A stretch of DNA of 64,000 bases, from the NCBI RefSeq assembly GCF_017352215.1, contig NZ_CP071444.1, forward strand, positions 744,001-808,000, read 5' to 3'. The first letter of the stretch is position 1, and each line of letters starts with the position of its first letter. The notes under the pieces were generated by a model that was given only the letters and a program-made list of their open reading frames with translations, ran no database searches and was not told the DNA's origin. The DNA comes from Alkalibacter rhizosphaerae (GTDB taxonomy: Bacteria > Bacillota > Clostridia > Eubacteriales > Alkalibacteraceae). Shown piece by piece: positions 27,796 through 35,902 of the stretch. A program made the translations under genes and the position numbers.

Positions 27796-28839
27796 CTATT
27801 TACCAGCTTCTACGATTCGGTTGTAAATATCAAGTTGTGCTTCGTCCAGGAATTCTTGTACCGCAGGTGCCATGGCCTCTTGGAATGCTGCCTTGTCTAC
27901 GTCTGAGTTGATCTTCATTCCTCGATCTTGGAGTTCTTGCTTGTATCGAGCAATCTCTTCTTCCAGGAGTCCGTCTCCAAATTCTTGTGCTTCTGCTGCA
28001 GCTTCACGAACGGCAGCTTTGTTGGCTTCCGTCAACTCGTTGAACTGAGCTTCTCCAACCAATACGTAGATCCAACCATAAACGTGTTCTGTTTCGTTGA
28101 CGTATTCTTGTACTTCGTTGAAGTTTGCAGAGTGGATCAAGTCGTAAGGATTTTCTTGCCCATGGATGACGTTTTGCTGCAGTGCGGTAAACACTTCGCT
28201 AAAAGCCATTACTTGGGGGCTGGCTCCAGCTGCTTTCCATGCTTCTACAAACAATGGAACGTTGGGAACCCGCATTTTGAATCCTGCCAAGTCTGCCGGA
28301 GTGCTGATGGGCTTGTTGGAAGTCAGGTTTCTAGGTGCACGTACATGATAGTACAGTGGGACCAAACCAACTTTTTCCGTGATCTCGTCTTCGATCTCAC
28401 GACCGATGTCTCCTTCAACAACGCTTCTCATGTGAGCTTCGCCGTTGAATGCATATGGTACGGCCATCATGGCTGCGGTGGGTGCCCAGTTTTGCATGGA
28501 CTCACCGGAAATGACCATGTCGGCTGCGCCGGACTGGATCATATTGATGGTGTCGATCTCATTACCCAAAGACTCGTTGGGGTATACGGTAACGGTGATC
28601 TGTCCGTCGGTCTTCTCGCTGACCAGCTCGGCAAATTTCAACGCCGTTACGTTCCAGATGTGGGTGTCGTTGCCCAAGTGACCAAGTTTCCACTCGATGC
28701 TTTGTACTTCTTCTCCGCCACCTTCATTGCCTCCGTCGGTGTTGTCTTCTCCGTCCGTGTCTCCACCGCCACAACCGATGAATACGGTCAAGGACAGCAT
28801 GAGTACCAACAATAGTGCCAATAATCTTGTTTTCTTCAT
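27796..28839 (-). CDS. dctP: TRAP transporter substrate-binding lipoprotein DctP
   Basis: 347 residues. The lipobox is TVFIGC (Cys about 23) followed by a Gly/Asp-rich linker. The DctP fold is clear: WKLGHLGNDTHIWNVTALKF, MRVPNVPLFVEAWKAAGASPQVM and FTALQQNVIHGQENPYDLI. The conserved Arg in KMRVPN contacts a carboxylate ligand in this family. It is the first gene of the operon, directly below a probable GntR operator. The likely ligand is a sugar acid, since uxuA, uxuB, kdgK and eda lie downstream. Confidence 0.9.
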   Translation of the reverse strand: MKKTRLLALLLVLMLSLTVFIGCGGGDTDGEDNTDGGNEGGGEEVQSIEWKLGHLGNDTHIWNVTALKFAELVSEKTDGQITVTVYPNESLGNEIDTINMIQSGAADMVISGESMQNWAPTAAMMAVPYAFNGEAHMRSVVEGDIGREIEDEITEKVGLVPLYYHVRAPRNLTSNKPISTPADLAGFKMRVPNVPLFVEAWKAAGASPQVMAFSEVFTALQQNVIHGQENPYDLIHSANFNEVQEYVNETEHVYGWIYVLVGEAQFNELTEANKAAVREAAAEAQEFGDGLLEEEIARYKQELQDRGMKINSDVDKAAFQEAMAPAVQEFLDEAQLDIYNRIVEAGK

Positions 28840-28908
28840 TTCCTACTTCCCTCCTAATTCTTTTGAATTGCGTTTTTTGTTGAAGGCTTTGCCTATCAAC
28901 AACACCAT

Positions 28909-28925
28909 ACTACCATACTAGTATG
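28909..28925. promoter_or_regulatory. Probable GntR operator upstream of dctP
   Basis: actaccatactagt, extended to the palindrome catactagtatg (28914-28925), lies 70 bp before dctP. The same 14 bases recur at 29851-29864 before the GntR gene. Confidence 0.6.
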
Positions 28926-29027
28926 TCTGTGTCAACGTTCTTGTAAAACGTATTCATAAGTTTTTTACCCGCGACTCTTCGCGTAAATCTTATAATATCA
29001 TCTTTTTATACAATTATTTTTCATTAT

Positions 29028-29062
29028 AAAAAAGCAGGCTGTGGGTTTCCACTGGCCCACTT
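29028..29062 (-). terminator. Terminator of the GntR gene
   Basis: On the minus strand a short GC-rich hairpin (ggccagtggaaacccacagcc, imperfect) is followed by tgctttttta. Confidence 0.5.
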
Positions 29063-29085
29063 TTGACTTTTCGAATTCTGCAACA

Positions 29086-29796
29086 CTATTGAATCTTTTC
29101 CTCGTTTTCCTTGAAGTATCCCGGATATTTCTTTTGCAATTCCAGTTGATCCGCCAATATTTTCACCACGTGCTCCCCAACGATCTCTTCTGCCTTCTTC
29201 AAATCCTTGGTCACGATGGCTTCATAAATGGCCACATGCTGCTCGTATACTGTTTCCAGTGAATGGTAGAGTTCGAAGCTCAACAGCCGCACTCTTTTGT
29301 ACTGGGTGTTCACCTGTTCGATGACTTCCCAGCTGCGGCATTTGTTGGTTGCGGCGAAGATCAATTTGTGGAAAGCCTCGTCTTCTTCCAAAAACGCTTC
29401 GTATTCTTTATTGTCGATGTATTTCTTCTGAAGTTTCAGGCTGCTTTCGATGGCTTTGGCATACTCCTTGGAGATCCCCTTTTTTACGGCCAACCCCATG
29501 ACCGCCTTTTCCAAGCTGCCCCGAATGAATCGAGCTTCCTCCACCTGGTCCAGATCGATCTTGGAAATGTAGGTTCCCCGCTGGGGCAATACATAGACCA
29601 CCCCTTCTTTGGACAGCTTGATGAACGCTTCCCGAACCGGGGTCCTGCTCAATTCCAGCATATCGGCAATTTCTTTTTCGCTGATCCGGTCTCCCGGTTT
29701 TATGTTCAGATTGATGATGTTCTTTTTGATCGTGTCGTAAACATATTCCCCTACCGATTGATTATTTTCTTTTTTAATTTTTTCCAAAACCACCAT
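29086..29796 (-). CDS. GntR family regulator (FadR/FCD subfamily)
   Basis: 236 residues. The N-terminal winged helix (ISEKEIADMLELSRTPVREAFIKL, about 38-61) is followed by an all-helical FCD ligand domain with the metal-binding pattern (DEAFHKLI and later His residues). FCD members often sense sugar acids, in the manner of UxuR and ExuR. The 14-bp motif shared by its own promoter and the dctP promoter indicates control of the TRAP/hexuronate operon and autoregulation. The start follows ggagg. Confidence 0.87.
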   Translation of the reverse strand: MVVLEKIKKENNQSVGEYVYDTIKKNIINLNIKPGDRISEKEIADMLELSRTPVREAFIKLSKEGVVYVLPQRGTYISKIDLDQVEEARFIRGSLEKAVMGLAVKKGISKEYAKAIESSLKLQKKYIDNKEYEAFLEEDEAFHKLIFAATNKCRSWEVIEQVNTQYKRVRLLSFELYHSLETVYEQHVAIYEAIVTKDLKKAEEIVGEHVVKILADQLELQKKYPGYFKENEEKIQ

Positions 29797-29850
29797 GGTC
29801 GTTCCTCCATTTCAGCGTTGTGACAAAAATCACAAACGTTCTAGGGAAAT

Positions 29851-29864
29851 ACTACCATACTAGT
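29851..29864. promoter_or_regulatory. Probable GntR operator in its own promoter
   Basis: actaccatactagt, identical over 14 bases to the site before dctP, lies 55 bp upstream of the GntR start. Confidence 0.55.
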
Positions 29865-29900
29865 TTCTCGTCGTCAATGAACTTGTGGTACGGGTCCATC

Positions 29901-30268
29901 CTATTGTTGGATCCGGTCCACTTCCTTGGTGCAGATCACGTCTGCTCCCAGTCCCAGGATATCCTGGATCAAGACCTCCCCAGCACGAAGAGGAGCCGTG
30001 CAGGTCAAGGCCTTTATCGCTTCCATGACGTCGAAGATCCGGTCTTTGGGGATGGGGGCAGTCAGACGTACACTGGCCAGGGGGAGTTCCCCCCTTTCAC
30101 CAAAACGGAAGTGGCGATGTTTCGTTGGGGATCGTTGATCTCCTGATCCGCAAATTTGTCTCCCCTGGGGCACTTGCCTCCCTCTACGGAAAAGATCTCT
30201 TTCCCGGAATATTCCACCTTCAATTTGCACCCGTTGGGACACAAAATGCAAGTCATTCGTTTCATCAT
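29901..30268 (-). CDS. DUF1667 protein, broken by a frameshift
   Basis: Residues 1-63 (MMKRMTCILCPNGC, GGKCPRGDKFADQEI, TSVLVKGG) read in one frame and the remainder (ELPLASVRLTAPIPKDRIFD to the end) in another. One more base in the C-run 30089-30094 gives a 122-residue DUF1667 protein. Its cysteines (CxxCxxxC then C) suggest a small metal or Fe-S centre. DUF1667 proteins usually follow GlpA-like and FAD/NAD oxidoreductase genes, as here, and the start overlaps the preceding stop by 4 nt. Confidence 0.8.
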
Positions 30269-31503
30269 CGGACATACACCTCCATAGGTTGATCGCTTTT
30301 GATTTTTTCAGGATCCAGAAGAATCTGGATCATCTCCGCCGGAAGGGCTTCCTCCAGTTCCAACCGGGCCAGTTCTTTCTCCCCTTGCCGGACAACAACA
30401 GCTATGTTCTCGGCCGGGCGTTGTACCCGCATGGACAACAAAGGTTCTTGATCATCTCCGATCTGTTGGGGAAGGACGTAGGTGATGCCTTCTCCTGCCA
30501 ACACCGGAATACAGGACTCTTTCGAAGTGGCTCCTTTCAGATGATCCACCACTCCTTTTGCCAAACGCTCCGCTTCCATGGAAACATAGTCCACCAAGTC
30601 GTGGACGTGAAGCACATTGCCGGCGGCAAAGATCCCCGGTGTGGAAGTCTGGTAGGATGCATCCACCCTGGGCCCGTTGGTCCTGGAATCCAGTTCCACT
30701 TTGGCCATCTTGGAAAGTTCATTTTCCGGGATCAACCCTACGGATAGGACCAGGGTGTCGCAGGGAATATAAGTCTCTTTTCCCGGAATGGGGTTTCGTT
30801 CTTGATCCACCTGGGAGATGGTCACCCCTTCCACCCTACGCCCGCCATGGATCTTGGTCACCGTGTGGGAAAGATGGAGGGGGATGCCAAAATCGTTGAG
30901 ACACTGTTCCACATTGCGCTCCAGTCCGCTGGGATATGGAAGGATCTCATAGACCCCTTCCACTTTCGCCCCTTCCAGAGTCAGTCGTCTGGCCATAATA
31001 AGCCCAATGTCGCCGGAACCAAGGATGACGACCTTTTTGCCCACCATGGTATTGTATAAATTGATGTAGGACTGGGCCACGCCTGCCGTATAGACTCCCC
31101 CGGGACGCTCCCCGGGGATCTGCAGGGCTCCCCGGGTCCGCTCCCGGCATCCCATGGACAAGACGACGGCATCGGCCTGCCAGGTCAACAGTCCTTTCTT
31201 GGAAGCCGCCCGTACGATCCGGTCTTCCGTCAATTCGATGACAGTAGTTTCCGTTATATAGGAAATGTTTCGTTTTTCCACTTCGTCGATGAAGCGCCTG
31301 GCGTATTCCGGCCCGCTCAAGGACTCCTTGAATCGAGTAAGACCGAACCCGTCGTGGATGCACTGGCGAAGGATCCCTCCCAAGTGCTTTTCCCGTTCTA
31401 CAATGAGAAGGTCCTTGACGCCCAGATCATGAAGGGCAACGGCTGCCGCCAGGCCTGCCGGCCCGCCGCCGATAATGACGACTTGCTTTTTCTCCGTATT
31501 CAT
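30265..31503 (-). CDS. FAD/NAD(P)-dependent oxidoreductase, partner of GlpA-like dehydrogenase
   Basis: 412 residues from the ATG at 31503, with ggaggg upstream and starting just after the preceding stop. There are two dinucleotide folds: VVIIGGGPAGLAAAVALHDLG for FAD (near residue 8) and VVILGSGDIGLIMARRL for NAD(P). The protein is of the NADH-dependent pyridine nucleotide-disulfide type but without a redox Cys pair. In this conserved trio it is thought to pass electrons from the DAO-type flavoprotein. The substrate of the complex may be glycerol 3-phosphate or another 2-hydroxy acid. Confidence 0.85.
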   Translation of the reverse strand: MNTEKKQVVIIGGGPAGLAAAVALHDLGVKDLLIVEREKHLGGILRQCIHDGFGLTRFKESLSGPEYARRFIDEVEKRNISYITETTVIELTEDRIVRAASKKGLLTWQADAVVLSMGCRERTRGALQIPGERPGGVYTAGVAQSYINLYNTMVGKKVVILGSGDIGLIMARRLTLEGAKVEGVYEILPYPSGLERNVEQCLNDFGIPLHLSHTVTKIHGGRRVEGVTISQVDQERNPIPGKETYIPCDTLVLSVGLIPENELSKMAKVELDSRTNGPRVDASYQTSTPGIFAAGNVLHVHDLVDYVSMEAERLAKGVVDHLKGATSKESCIPVLAGEGITYVLPQQIGDDQEPLLSMRVQRPAENIAVVVRQGEKELARLELEEALPAEMIQILLDPEKIKSDQPMEVYVR

Positions 31504-31504
31504 C

Positions 31505-32950
31505 TTATCGCACCCTCCCTGAAAACAATTCCGATTCCTCCCTGGCATAAAGCACCTGGGTGACGTCCAATCCTTTTTCTTCCTGAAGCAGCTGGGCGAT
31601 CCGCATCTGGCAATAACCACCCTGGCACCGGCCCATCATGGAACGGGTCCGATATTTCATGCCGATCATGGTTTCCACACCCAGAGGGTTGTGGATGGCA
31701 TCCAACACCTCCGCTTTGGTCACGGACTCGCATCGGCAGATGATCTCACCATAATCTGGATTTTCCCGGATCAATTCGGCCTGCTCTTCCGGTGTTGCTT
31801 CTGCAAACCGTTGGATCCTTTTTCTCGTGGGATCAAAGTTGGAGTTCATTTCCGGTTTTTCCCGTTCCACCAACAACTGTACCGCCCGTCTTGCCACCGG
31901 CAGTGCCGCAGTAAGACCTGGGGATTCGATGCCGATCAAGTTGACTGTGTTTGGAACATCTTCCCGCGCTTCGATGACGAAATCCTTCATGGGCCCTTCC
32001 CGGTCCAGCCAGGTGGGCTGGATGCCGGCATAGTTGCGGATGAAATCCTTCCGATGGATGTGGGGCCATAAGGTGGAGGCATCCTCCACCAAATAATCCA
32101 TGTTGTGCTGTTCCACGCCATAATTTGCCAAATCCGTCACCCGATCTGCGTCCGGCCCTACGGTGACATTTCCTTCCACCGTCGGCGTCACGTGGATGCC
32201 CATATATGTGGTGGATGGCACTGGATAGACGGGCATGGGGAGCAGGTCTCCAACGGCTTTGTCCAGGACGATGTAATGACCCCGGGTCCCACCCATTTTA
32301 TAGCCGGTGATCCCCAGCATTTCCGATATTTTTACGGCACCCAGGCCGGCTGCATTGATCACCCATTTGGTCCGGAAATCTTCTTTTGATGTTTCCACCT
32401 TGTAGGTTCCGTCCTCTTCCCTGTGGATCCCCGTCACTTCCCGCATCAAATGATAGCGAGCGCCATTTTTCACGGCATTTTCCGCCAACCCGATGGTGTA
32501 TTGAAAGGGATCAAGAATACCACTCATGGGAGATAGCAGGGCAAAGGATCCTTCCACCGCCGGTACCAGTTCTTTTAGTCTCTTTTCGTCGATGATCTCC
32601 AACCCGACGGCACCGTTGATCTTTCCGATCCGCAGGGTCTCCTTTAAACTTTCCATGTCTTCCGGTGTGTTTCCCACCAATACTTTCCCCGTTCTTATGA
32701 AGGGTACATCTAGCTCCCGGGCCACCTCGTCGAATTCCATGCAGCCTTCCACGCAGAGGGCAGCCTTGTTGGTACCGATCTCGTAAGCAAATCCGCCATG
32801 GAGCACTGCCGAATTTCGGGCGCTCATCTCCAGGCAGACATCGGGATTTTTCTCCAGCACGCCGATCTTTAGTTGATAACGGGACAGCTCCCTGGCTATG
32901 GCGCTGCCCACCACGCCGCCTCCGATGACCAGTACGTCATATTTTTTCAA
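31505..32950 (-). CDS. GlpA-like FAD-dependent dehydrogenase with BFD-type Fe-S domain
   Basis: 481 residues. A DAO-family flavoprotein domain (VLVIGGGVVGSAIARELSRY at the start) fills about 1-370. A BFD-like [2Fe-2S] domain follows with ICRCESVTKAE and MMGRCQGGYCQMRI (C-x-C and C-x4-C). This is the architecture of anaerobic glycerol-3-phosphate dehydrogenase GlpA, though shorter than in E. coli. It is the first gene of a three-gene operon with the FAD/NAD protein and DUF1667 below a FadR-type regulator. The substrate assignment is by family only. Confidence 0.82.
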   Translation of the reverse strand: MKKYDVLVIGGGVVGSAIARELSRYQLKIGVLEKNPDVCLEMSARNSAVLHGGFAYEIGTNKAALCVEGCMEFDEVARELDVPFIRTGKVLVGNTPEDMESLKETLRIGKINGAVGLEIIDEKRLKELVPAVEGSFALLSPMSGILDPFQYTIGLAENAVKNGARYHLMREVTGIHREEDGTYKVETSKEDFRTKWVINAAGLGAVKISEMLGITGYKMGGTRGHYIVLDKAVGDLLPMPVYPVPSTTYMGIHVTPTVEGNVTVGPDADRVTDLANYGVEQHNMDYLVEDASTLWPHIHRKDFIRNYAGIQPTWLDREGPMKDFVIEAREDVPNTVNLIGIESPGLTAALPVARRAVQLLVEREKPEMNSNFDPTRKRIQRFAEATPEEQAELIRENPDYGEIICRCESVTKAEVLDAIHNPLGVETMIGMKYRTRSMMGRCQGGYCQMRIAQLLQEEKGLDVTQVLYAREESELFSGRVR

Positions 32951-32998
32951 AATATTTCCTCCTCCATGATCTAAATCAAGTTTCTTTTATTGATCTCT

Positions 32999-33015
32999 CA
33001 TTATTCATCCTATGT
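32999..33015. promoter_or_regulatory. 17-bp direct repeat, copy 1 (probable FadR-type operator)
   Basis: cattattcatcctatgt lies 49 bp upstream of the GlpA-like start. It is identical to 33073-33089. Confidence 0.5.
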
Positions 33016-33072
33016 TTGTATCCATTTTATCATCACAAAAACGCTTTTTCAAGCATTTCAAACGATTAATTC

Positions 33073-33089
33073 CATTATTCATCCTATGT
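33073..33089. promoter_or_regulatory. 17-bp direct repeat, copy 2 (probable FadR-type operator)
   Basis: This exact second copy of cattattcatcctatgt starts 74 bp from the first. Two identical sites in one promoter next to a GntR/FadR gene suggest cooperative binding. Confidence 0.5.
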
Positions 33090-33102
33090 ATTATGGATTT
33101 AT

Positions 33103-33127
33103 AAAAAAAACCGTCTTTTAGACGGTT
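33103..33127 (-). terminator. Terminator overlapping the FadR-type gene stop
   Basis: On the minus strand aaccgtc-taaaa-gacggtt is followed by tttttt; the stop codon TAA is part of the loop. Confidence 0.8.
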
Positions 33128-33798
33128 GGATCTTCCTGTTCGAAACGTCGCATGTTGTAGAGCAGATGATACCGCATGGCCTGTTCCGCCTCCACCGCTT
33201 TCCGATTTTTCACAGCATCCAAGATCTTTCGATGGGTCTCCATGGTCTGCTCATACTCCTGGGCAGAGACGGTAGCGGAGAAAACACGTACCCCTTGATG
33301 GATGACCGGGATCAGGTTTTTCATGACCAGATTCTTTGTGGATTCCGCCAACTTCCCGTGAAAGGCCCGATCTTTTTCGGAAAAATCCTTTTCGGCATAG
33401 ATCAACTCTTCGATCTCACCACATAAACGGTCCAGTTGCACCAGGTCTTCCTCTGTGGCATTTTGGGCTGCCAGGGCGGCAATGGCCGGCTCCACGATGA
33501 GTCGAACCTGCATCAGATCCAACACCAGCTTTCGCCGGTCTTCCATAAAGGAAAAACCCAGAGGATCCTCCACCAGACCCGGCTGGTCCGATACAAAAGT
33601 GCCGGAACCCTGCTTGATCCGAAGGATGTTGCGGGAAGCCAAAATACGGACCCCTTCCCGGACCGTATTTCGGCCCACACCCAACCGCTTGGACAAGTCG
33701 TACTCGTTGGGCAACCGGTCCCCTTCTCCCAATTGTTGTTCCTGTATGTATGATAATAGATCCTGGGCCGCTTTCTCGGCCAACGTCTTGTTTTTCAT
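33118..33798 (-). CDS. GntR family regulator (FadR subfamily)
   Basis: 226 residues from the ATG at 33798 after ggaggg. The winged HTH includes LPNEYDLSKRLGVGRNTVREGVRIL (about 24-48) and the turn IKQGSGTFVS; an FCD-type helical domain follows. It lies directly upstream of the GlpA-like operon on the same strand, with a terminator between and a pair of 17-bp repeats in the operon promoter, so it is the probable local regulator. The ligand may be the operon's hydroxy-acid or phospho-acid substrate. Confidence 0.87.
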   Translation of the reverse strand: MKNKTLAEKAAQDLLSYIQEQQLGEGDRLPNEYDLSKRLGVGRNTVREGVRILASRNILRIKQGSGTFVSDQPGLVEDPLGFSFMEDRRKLVLDLMQVRLIVEPAIAALAAQNATEEDLVQLDRLCGEIEELIYAEKDFSEKDRAFHGKLAESTKNLVMKNLIPVIHQGVRVFSATVSAQEYEQTMETHRKILDAVKNRKAVEAEQAMRYHLLYNMRRFEQEDPTV

Positions 33799-33860
33799 TG
33801 CGCCCTCCAATTCATCCCATCATTTCTTTCATTATTGCAGATGCAAGCGGTTTCGTAAAT

Positions 33861-33898
33861 GGGGACGGTGACTTTTTTGCAAAAAAGTCACCGTCCCC
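33861..33898. repeat. 38-bp palindrome, copy 4
   Basis: This is identical to copy 1. It lies between the divergent FadR-type and diguanylate cyclase genes, 58 bp before the latter. Confidence 0.9.
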
Positions 33899-33956
33899 AT
33901 CAACCGTTGATGTATACTGAAGATATTGCAAACAAACGAAATAAGTGGGGTAAACA

Positions 33957-34934
33957 ATGGATTACAGCAACTATACAAAAGAGGAATTGATCCAATGGAT
34001 CGAAGAACTGCAGATGTTAAATCGTGAACTGTTGACTCAAAAAGAGCAGGAAGACAAGCTGGACTTTGCCTGGACGGGAAACCTGGGACACTGGTATCTG
34101 AATTTCAAAACGGGAAACATCGTTTTTAATCCACTGAAAGCCTCCGCATTGGGCTATTCCATGGATGAGTTGCCGGAGAGGATCGGCTATGATTTCTTCA
34201 CCGACAAACTCTATCCAGACGATTATCTTCCCACTATGAAAGCCATGAAGGACCATATGGATGGCAAGATCCCTGTCTATGAATGCGAATACCGAATCTA
34301 TACCAAGGACGGTTCCGTGAAATGGTTCTTCGATCGTGGAAAAGTGACACAGCGGGATGAGGATGGAAAAGCATTGTTTGCCGCAGGCATCGTTTTCGAC
34401 ATTACGGATCAAAAGAACAAGGAAGAAAAATTGCGGGTGGAGAACGAGTTGCTGGAAGTGGAAAGCAACACGGATCCTTTGACAGAAATTAGAAACCGGG
34501 GCGCCATCATGGAAGAATTGGACAATCAGATGAAAACTTCCTTGTTCTCCAAAGAGAAACTCCATATTGCCATTTTTGACATCGATCACTTTAAGGAGAT
34601 CAACGATACCAAAGGCCATGTTTTTGGAGATACTGTATTAAAAGAAGTGGCAAAGATCCTTTCCGGCAGCATCCGGGGTTTGGATTCTGTAGGCCGTTAT
34701 GGAGGAGAGGAATTCCTGGTGATCCTTCCAAACACCAGCAAAGAAGGCGCAGAACACGCGGGCGAGCGAATCCGTTCCCGCATCGAAGAACACGTATTTG
34801 GTGAAGGGGTCAAGGTAACGATCAGTGGCGGGATCGCACAATATCAGATGGACAGCGCAGAATCGTTTATCAATCGAGCGGACAAAAAATTGTATGAAGC
34901 CAAAAAATCCGGGCGAAACCAAGTGATGGGATGA
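33957..34934 (+). CDS. PAS-GGDEF diguanylate cyclase
   Basis: 325 residues, cytoplasmic. A short coiled helix is followed by a PAS domain of PAS_3 type (about 45-150, ending in VFDITDQKNKEEK) and a GGDEF domain (about 165-325). The active site is GRYGGEEFLVI, and an inhibitory-site motif RGLD lies five residues before it, so it should make c-di-GMP with product feedback. The signal sensed by PAS is unknown. It is an isolated plus-strand gene, bracketed by palindrome copies 4 and 5. Confidence 0.92.
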   Translation: MDYSNYTKEELIQWIEELQMLNRELLTQKEQEDKLDFAWTGNLGHWYLNFKTGNIVFNPLKASALGYSMDELPERIGYDFFTDKLYPDDYLPTMKAMKDHMDGKIPVYECEYRIYTKDGSVKWFFDRGKVTQRDEDGKALFAAGIVFDITDQKNKEEKLRVENELLEVESNTDPLTEIRNRGAIMEELDNQMKTSLFSKEKLHIAIFDIDHFKEINDTKGHVFGDTVLKEVAKILSGSIRGLDSVGRYGGEEFLVILPNTSKEGAEHAGERIRSRIEEHVFGEGVKVTISGGIAQYQMDSAESFINRADKKLYEAKKSGRNQVMG

Positions 34935-34942
34935 TCTTTGAT

Positions 34943-34980
34943 GGGGACGGTGACTTTTTTGCAAAAAAGTCACCGTCCCC
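34943..34980. repeat. 38-bp palindrome, copy 5
   Basis: This is identical to copy 1. It starts 8 bp after the diguanylate cyclase stop, between convergent genes. Confidence 0.9.
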
Positions 34981-35002
34981 ATTTTCACATTTTCAACCCT
35001 AT

Positions 35003-35533
35003 TCAAAGCTCCACACACCAGATCAAATGATCTGCGCCTTCCCCCCAATGGTCTTTCATGACATAGTCCGGTTCGCCGTATCGTCTGGTCCAGATCTTCT
35101 TTGAAATCGGATATCCACTGTCCAACACATAATGAGACATGCCCTGGTCTTTCAACATCTTTTCCATTTCCAGGATCATTCGATCCGCCAGTCCCTTCTT
35201 TTGGTGATCCGGGTGGACGAATACAGTACCTACCTCCAACCAACCGGCACATCGTCCCTTTGATCCTTCGATGATGGAATCGTTGGCAGGGCCTATGGCG
35301 ATGCATCCAATGAGATCTCCGTCCAGTTTTGCCAATAGAAATCGTCGGCTCTTTTCGGGTTCAAGAACCGACTCCATAAAAAACGCTTCTTTTTCTTCGA
35401 TCTCTTCCTTCAGATCGTCCTGCATGTCCCAAATATCATTGTCACGAAAGGTGTGGGTCAACACTTCAGAAAAGAAGGCAAACATCGATTCCTTGTCGTC
35501 TATCGTGCCATCCATGATCCGGATGTCTTTCAT
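35003..35533 (-). CDS. GNAT family N-acetyltransferase
   Basis: 176 residues. The acetyl-CoA site is seen in VGTVFVHPDHQKKGLADRMILEMEKML (motif A, with Q/K-K-G-L-A replacing the usual R/Q-G-x-G-A). The N-terminal part is acidic. The acceptor cannot be told. It is monocistronic, between the palindrome-flanked cyclase and a small remnant gene. Confidence 0.8.
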   Translation of the reverse strand: MKDIRIMDGTIDDKESMFAFFSEVLTHTFRDNDIWDMQDDLKEEIEEKEAFFMESVLEPEKSRRFLLAKLDGDLIGCIAIGPANDSIIEGSKGRCAGWLEVGTVFVHPDHQKKGLADRMILEMEKMLKDQGMSHYVLDSGYPISKKIWTRRYGEPDYVMKDHWGEGADHLIWCVEL

Positions 35534-35583
35534 TCTGCACTCACTCCTTGTAGTGATTCTTTCTTTTTCCCATTTTCAATTCT

Positions 35584-35853
35584 TCAACCCACATCCATGT
35601 TTATCAAGAGCACATGATCCGGGCAACGGGTCGTCCCCAGCATGGTCTGATATATTTCTTCATAATGGCGGAGCCAATCATCCAGACCCGTCTTTATATG
35701 AGTGGGATCATCCACCAGATTCAACAAGATCAGTTTCGCATCGATCCCCTGTTTTCTCAGTTCCACCAGAAAACTCAAACGATTCACCAGGGTCTGCATC
35801 CAAAACTTGCTCCCCTTTTTCCCTCGTCCGATGCTGGTATTCGATGTCGTCAT
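35584..35853 (-). CDS. Short hypothetical protein, probably an internally deleted remnant
   Basis: 89 residues from an ATG with aggagga upstream. The start (TSIGRGKKGSKFWMQTLVN) and the end (RLSFLVELRKQGIDAKLILL, then LVDDPTHIKTGLDDWLRHYE) recall the two ends of a longer uncharacterised protein family of roughly 250-300 residues, joined here without the middle. That memory cannot be checked here. If right, the gene has lost its core by an in-frame deletion and is probably non-functional. No domain is assignable. Confidence 0.5.
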   Translation of the reverse strand: MTTSNTSIGRGKKGSKFWMQTLVNRLSFLVELRKQGIDAKLILLNLVDDPTHIKTGLDDWLRHYEEIYQTMLGTTRCPDHVLLINMDVG

Positions 35854-35902
35854 TTTCCTTCCTCCTACAGCTATCCATTGCAATTGTCCATTCTATACTT
35901 CC

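Noticed and set aside
30265-31620. Long start for the FAD/NAD oxidoreductase (451 residues)
   Set aside because: The upstream 39 residues overlap the preceding gene; the ATG at 31503 has a ribosome site and begins just before the Rossmann motif.
16638-34980. The 38-bp palindromes as plain Rho-independent terminators
   Set aside because: They lack a trailing T-run outside the stem, two copies lie in divergent promoter regions, and the sequence is identical at all sites apart from one central base. A repeat family fits better, although termination at convergent sites is possible.
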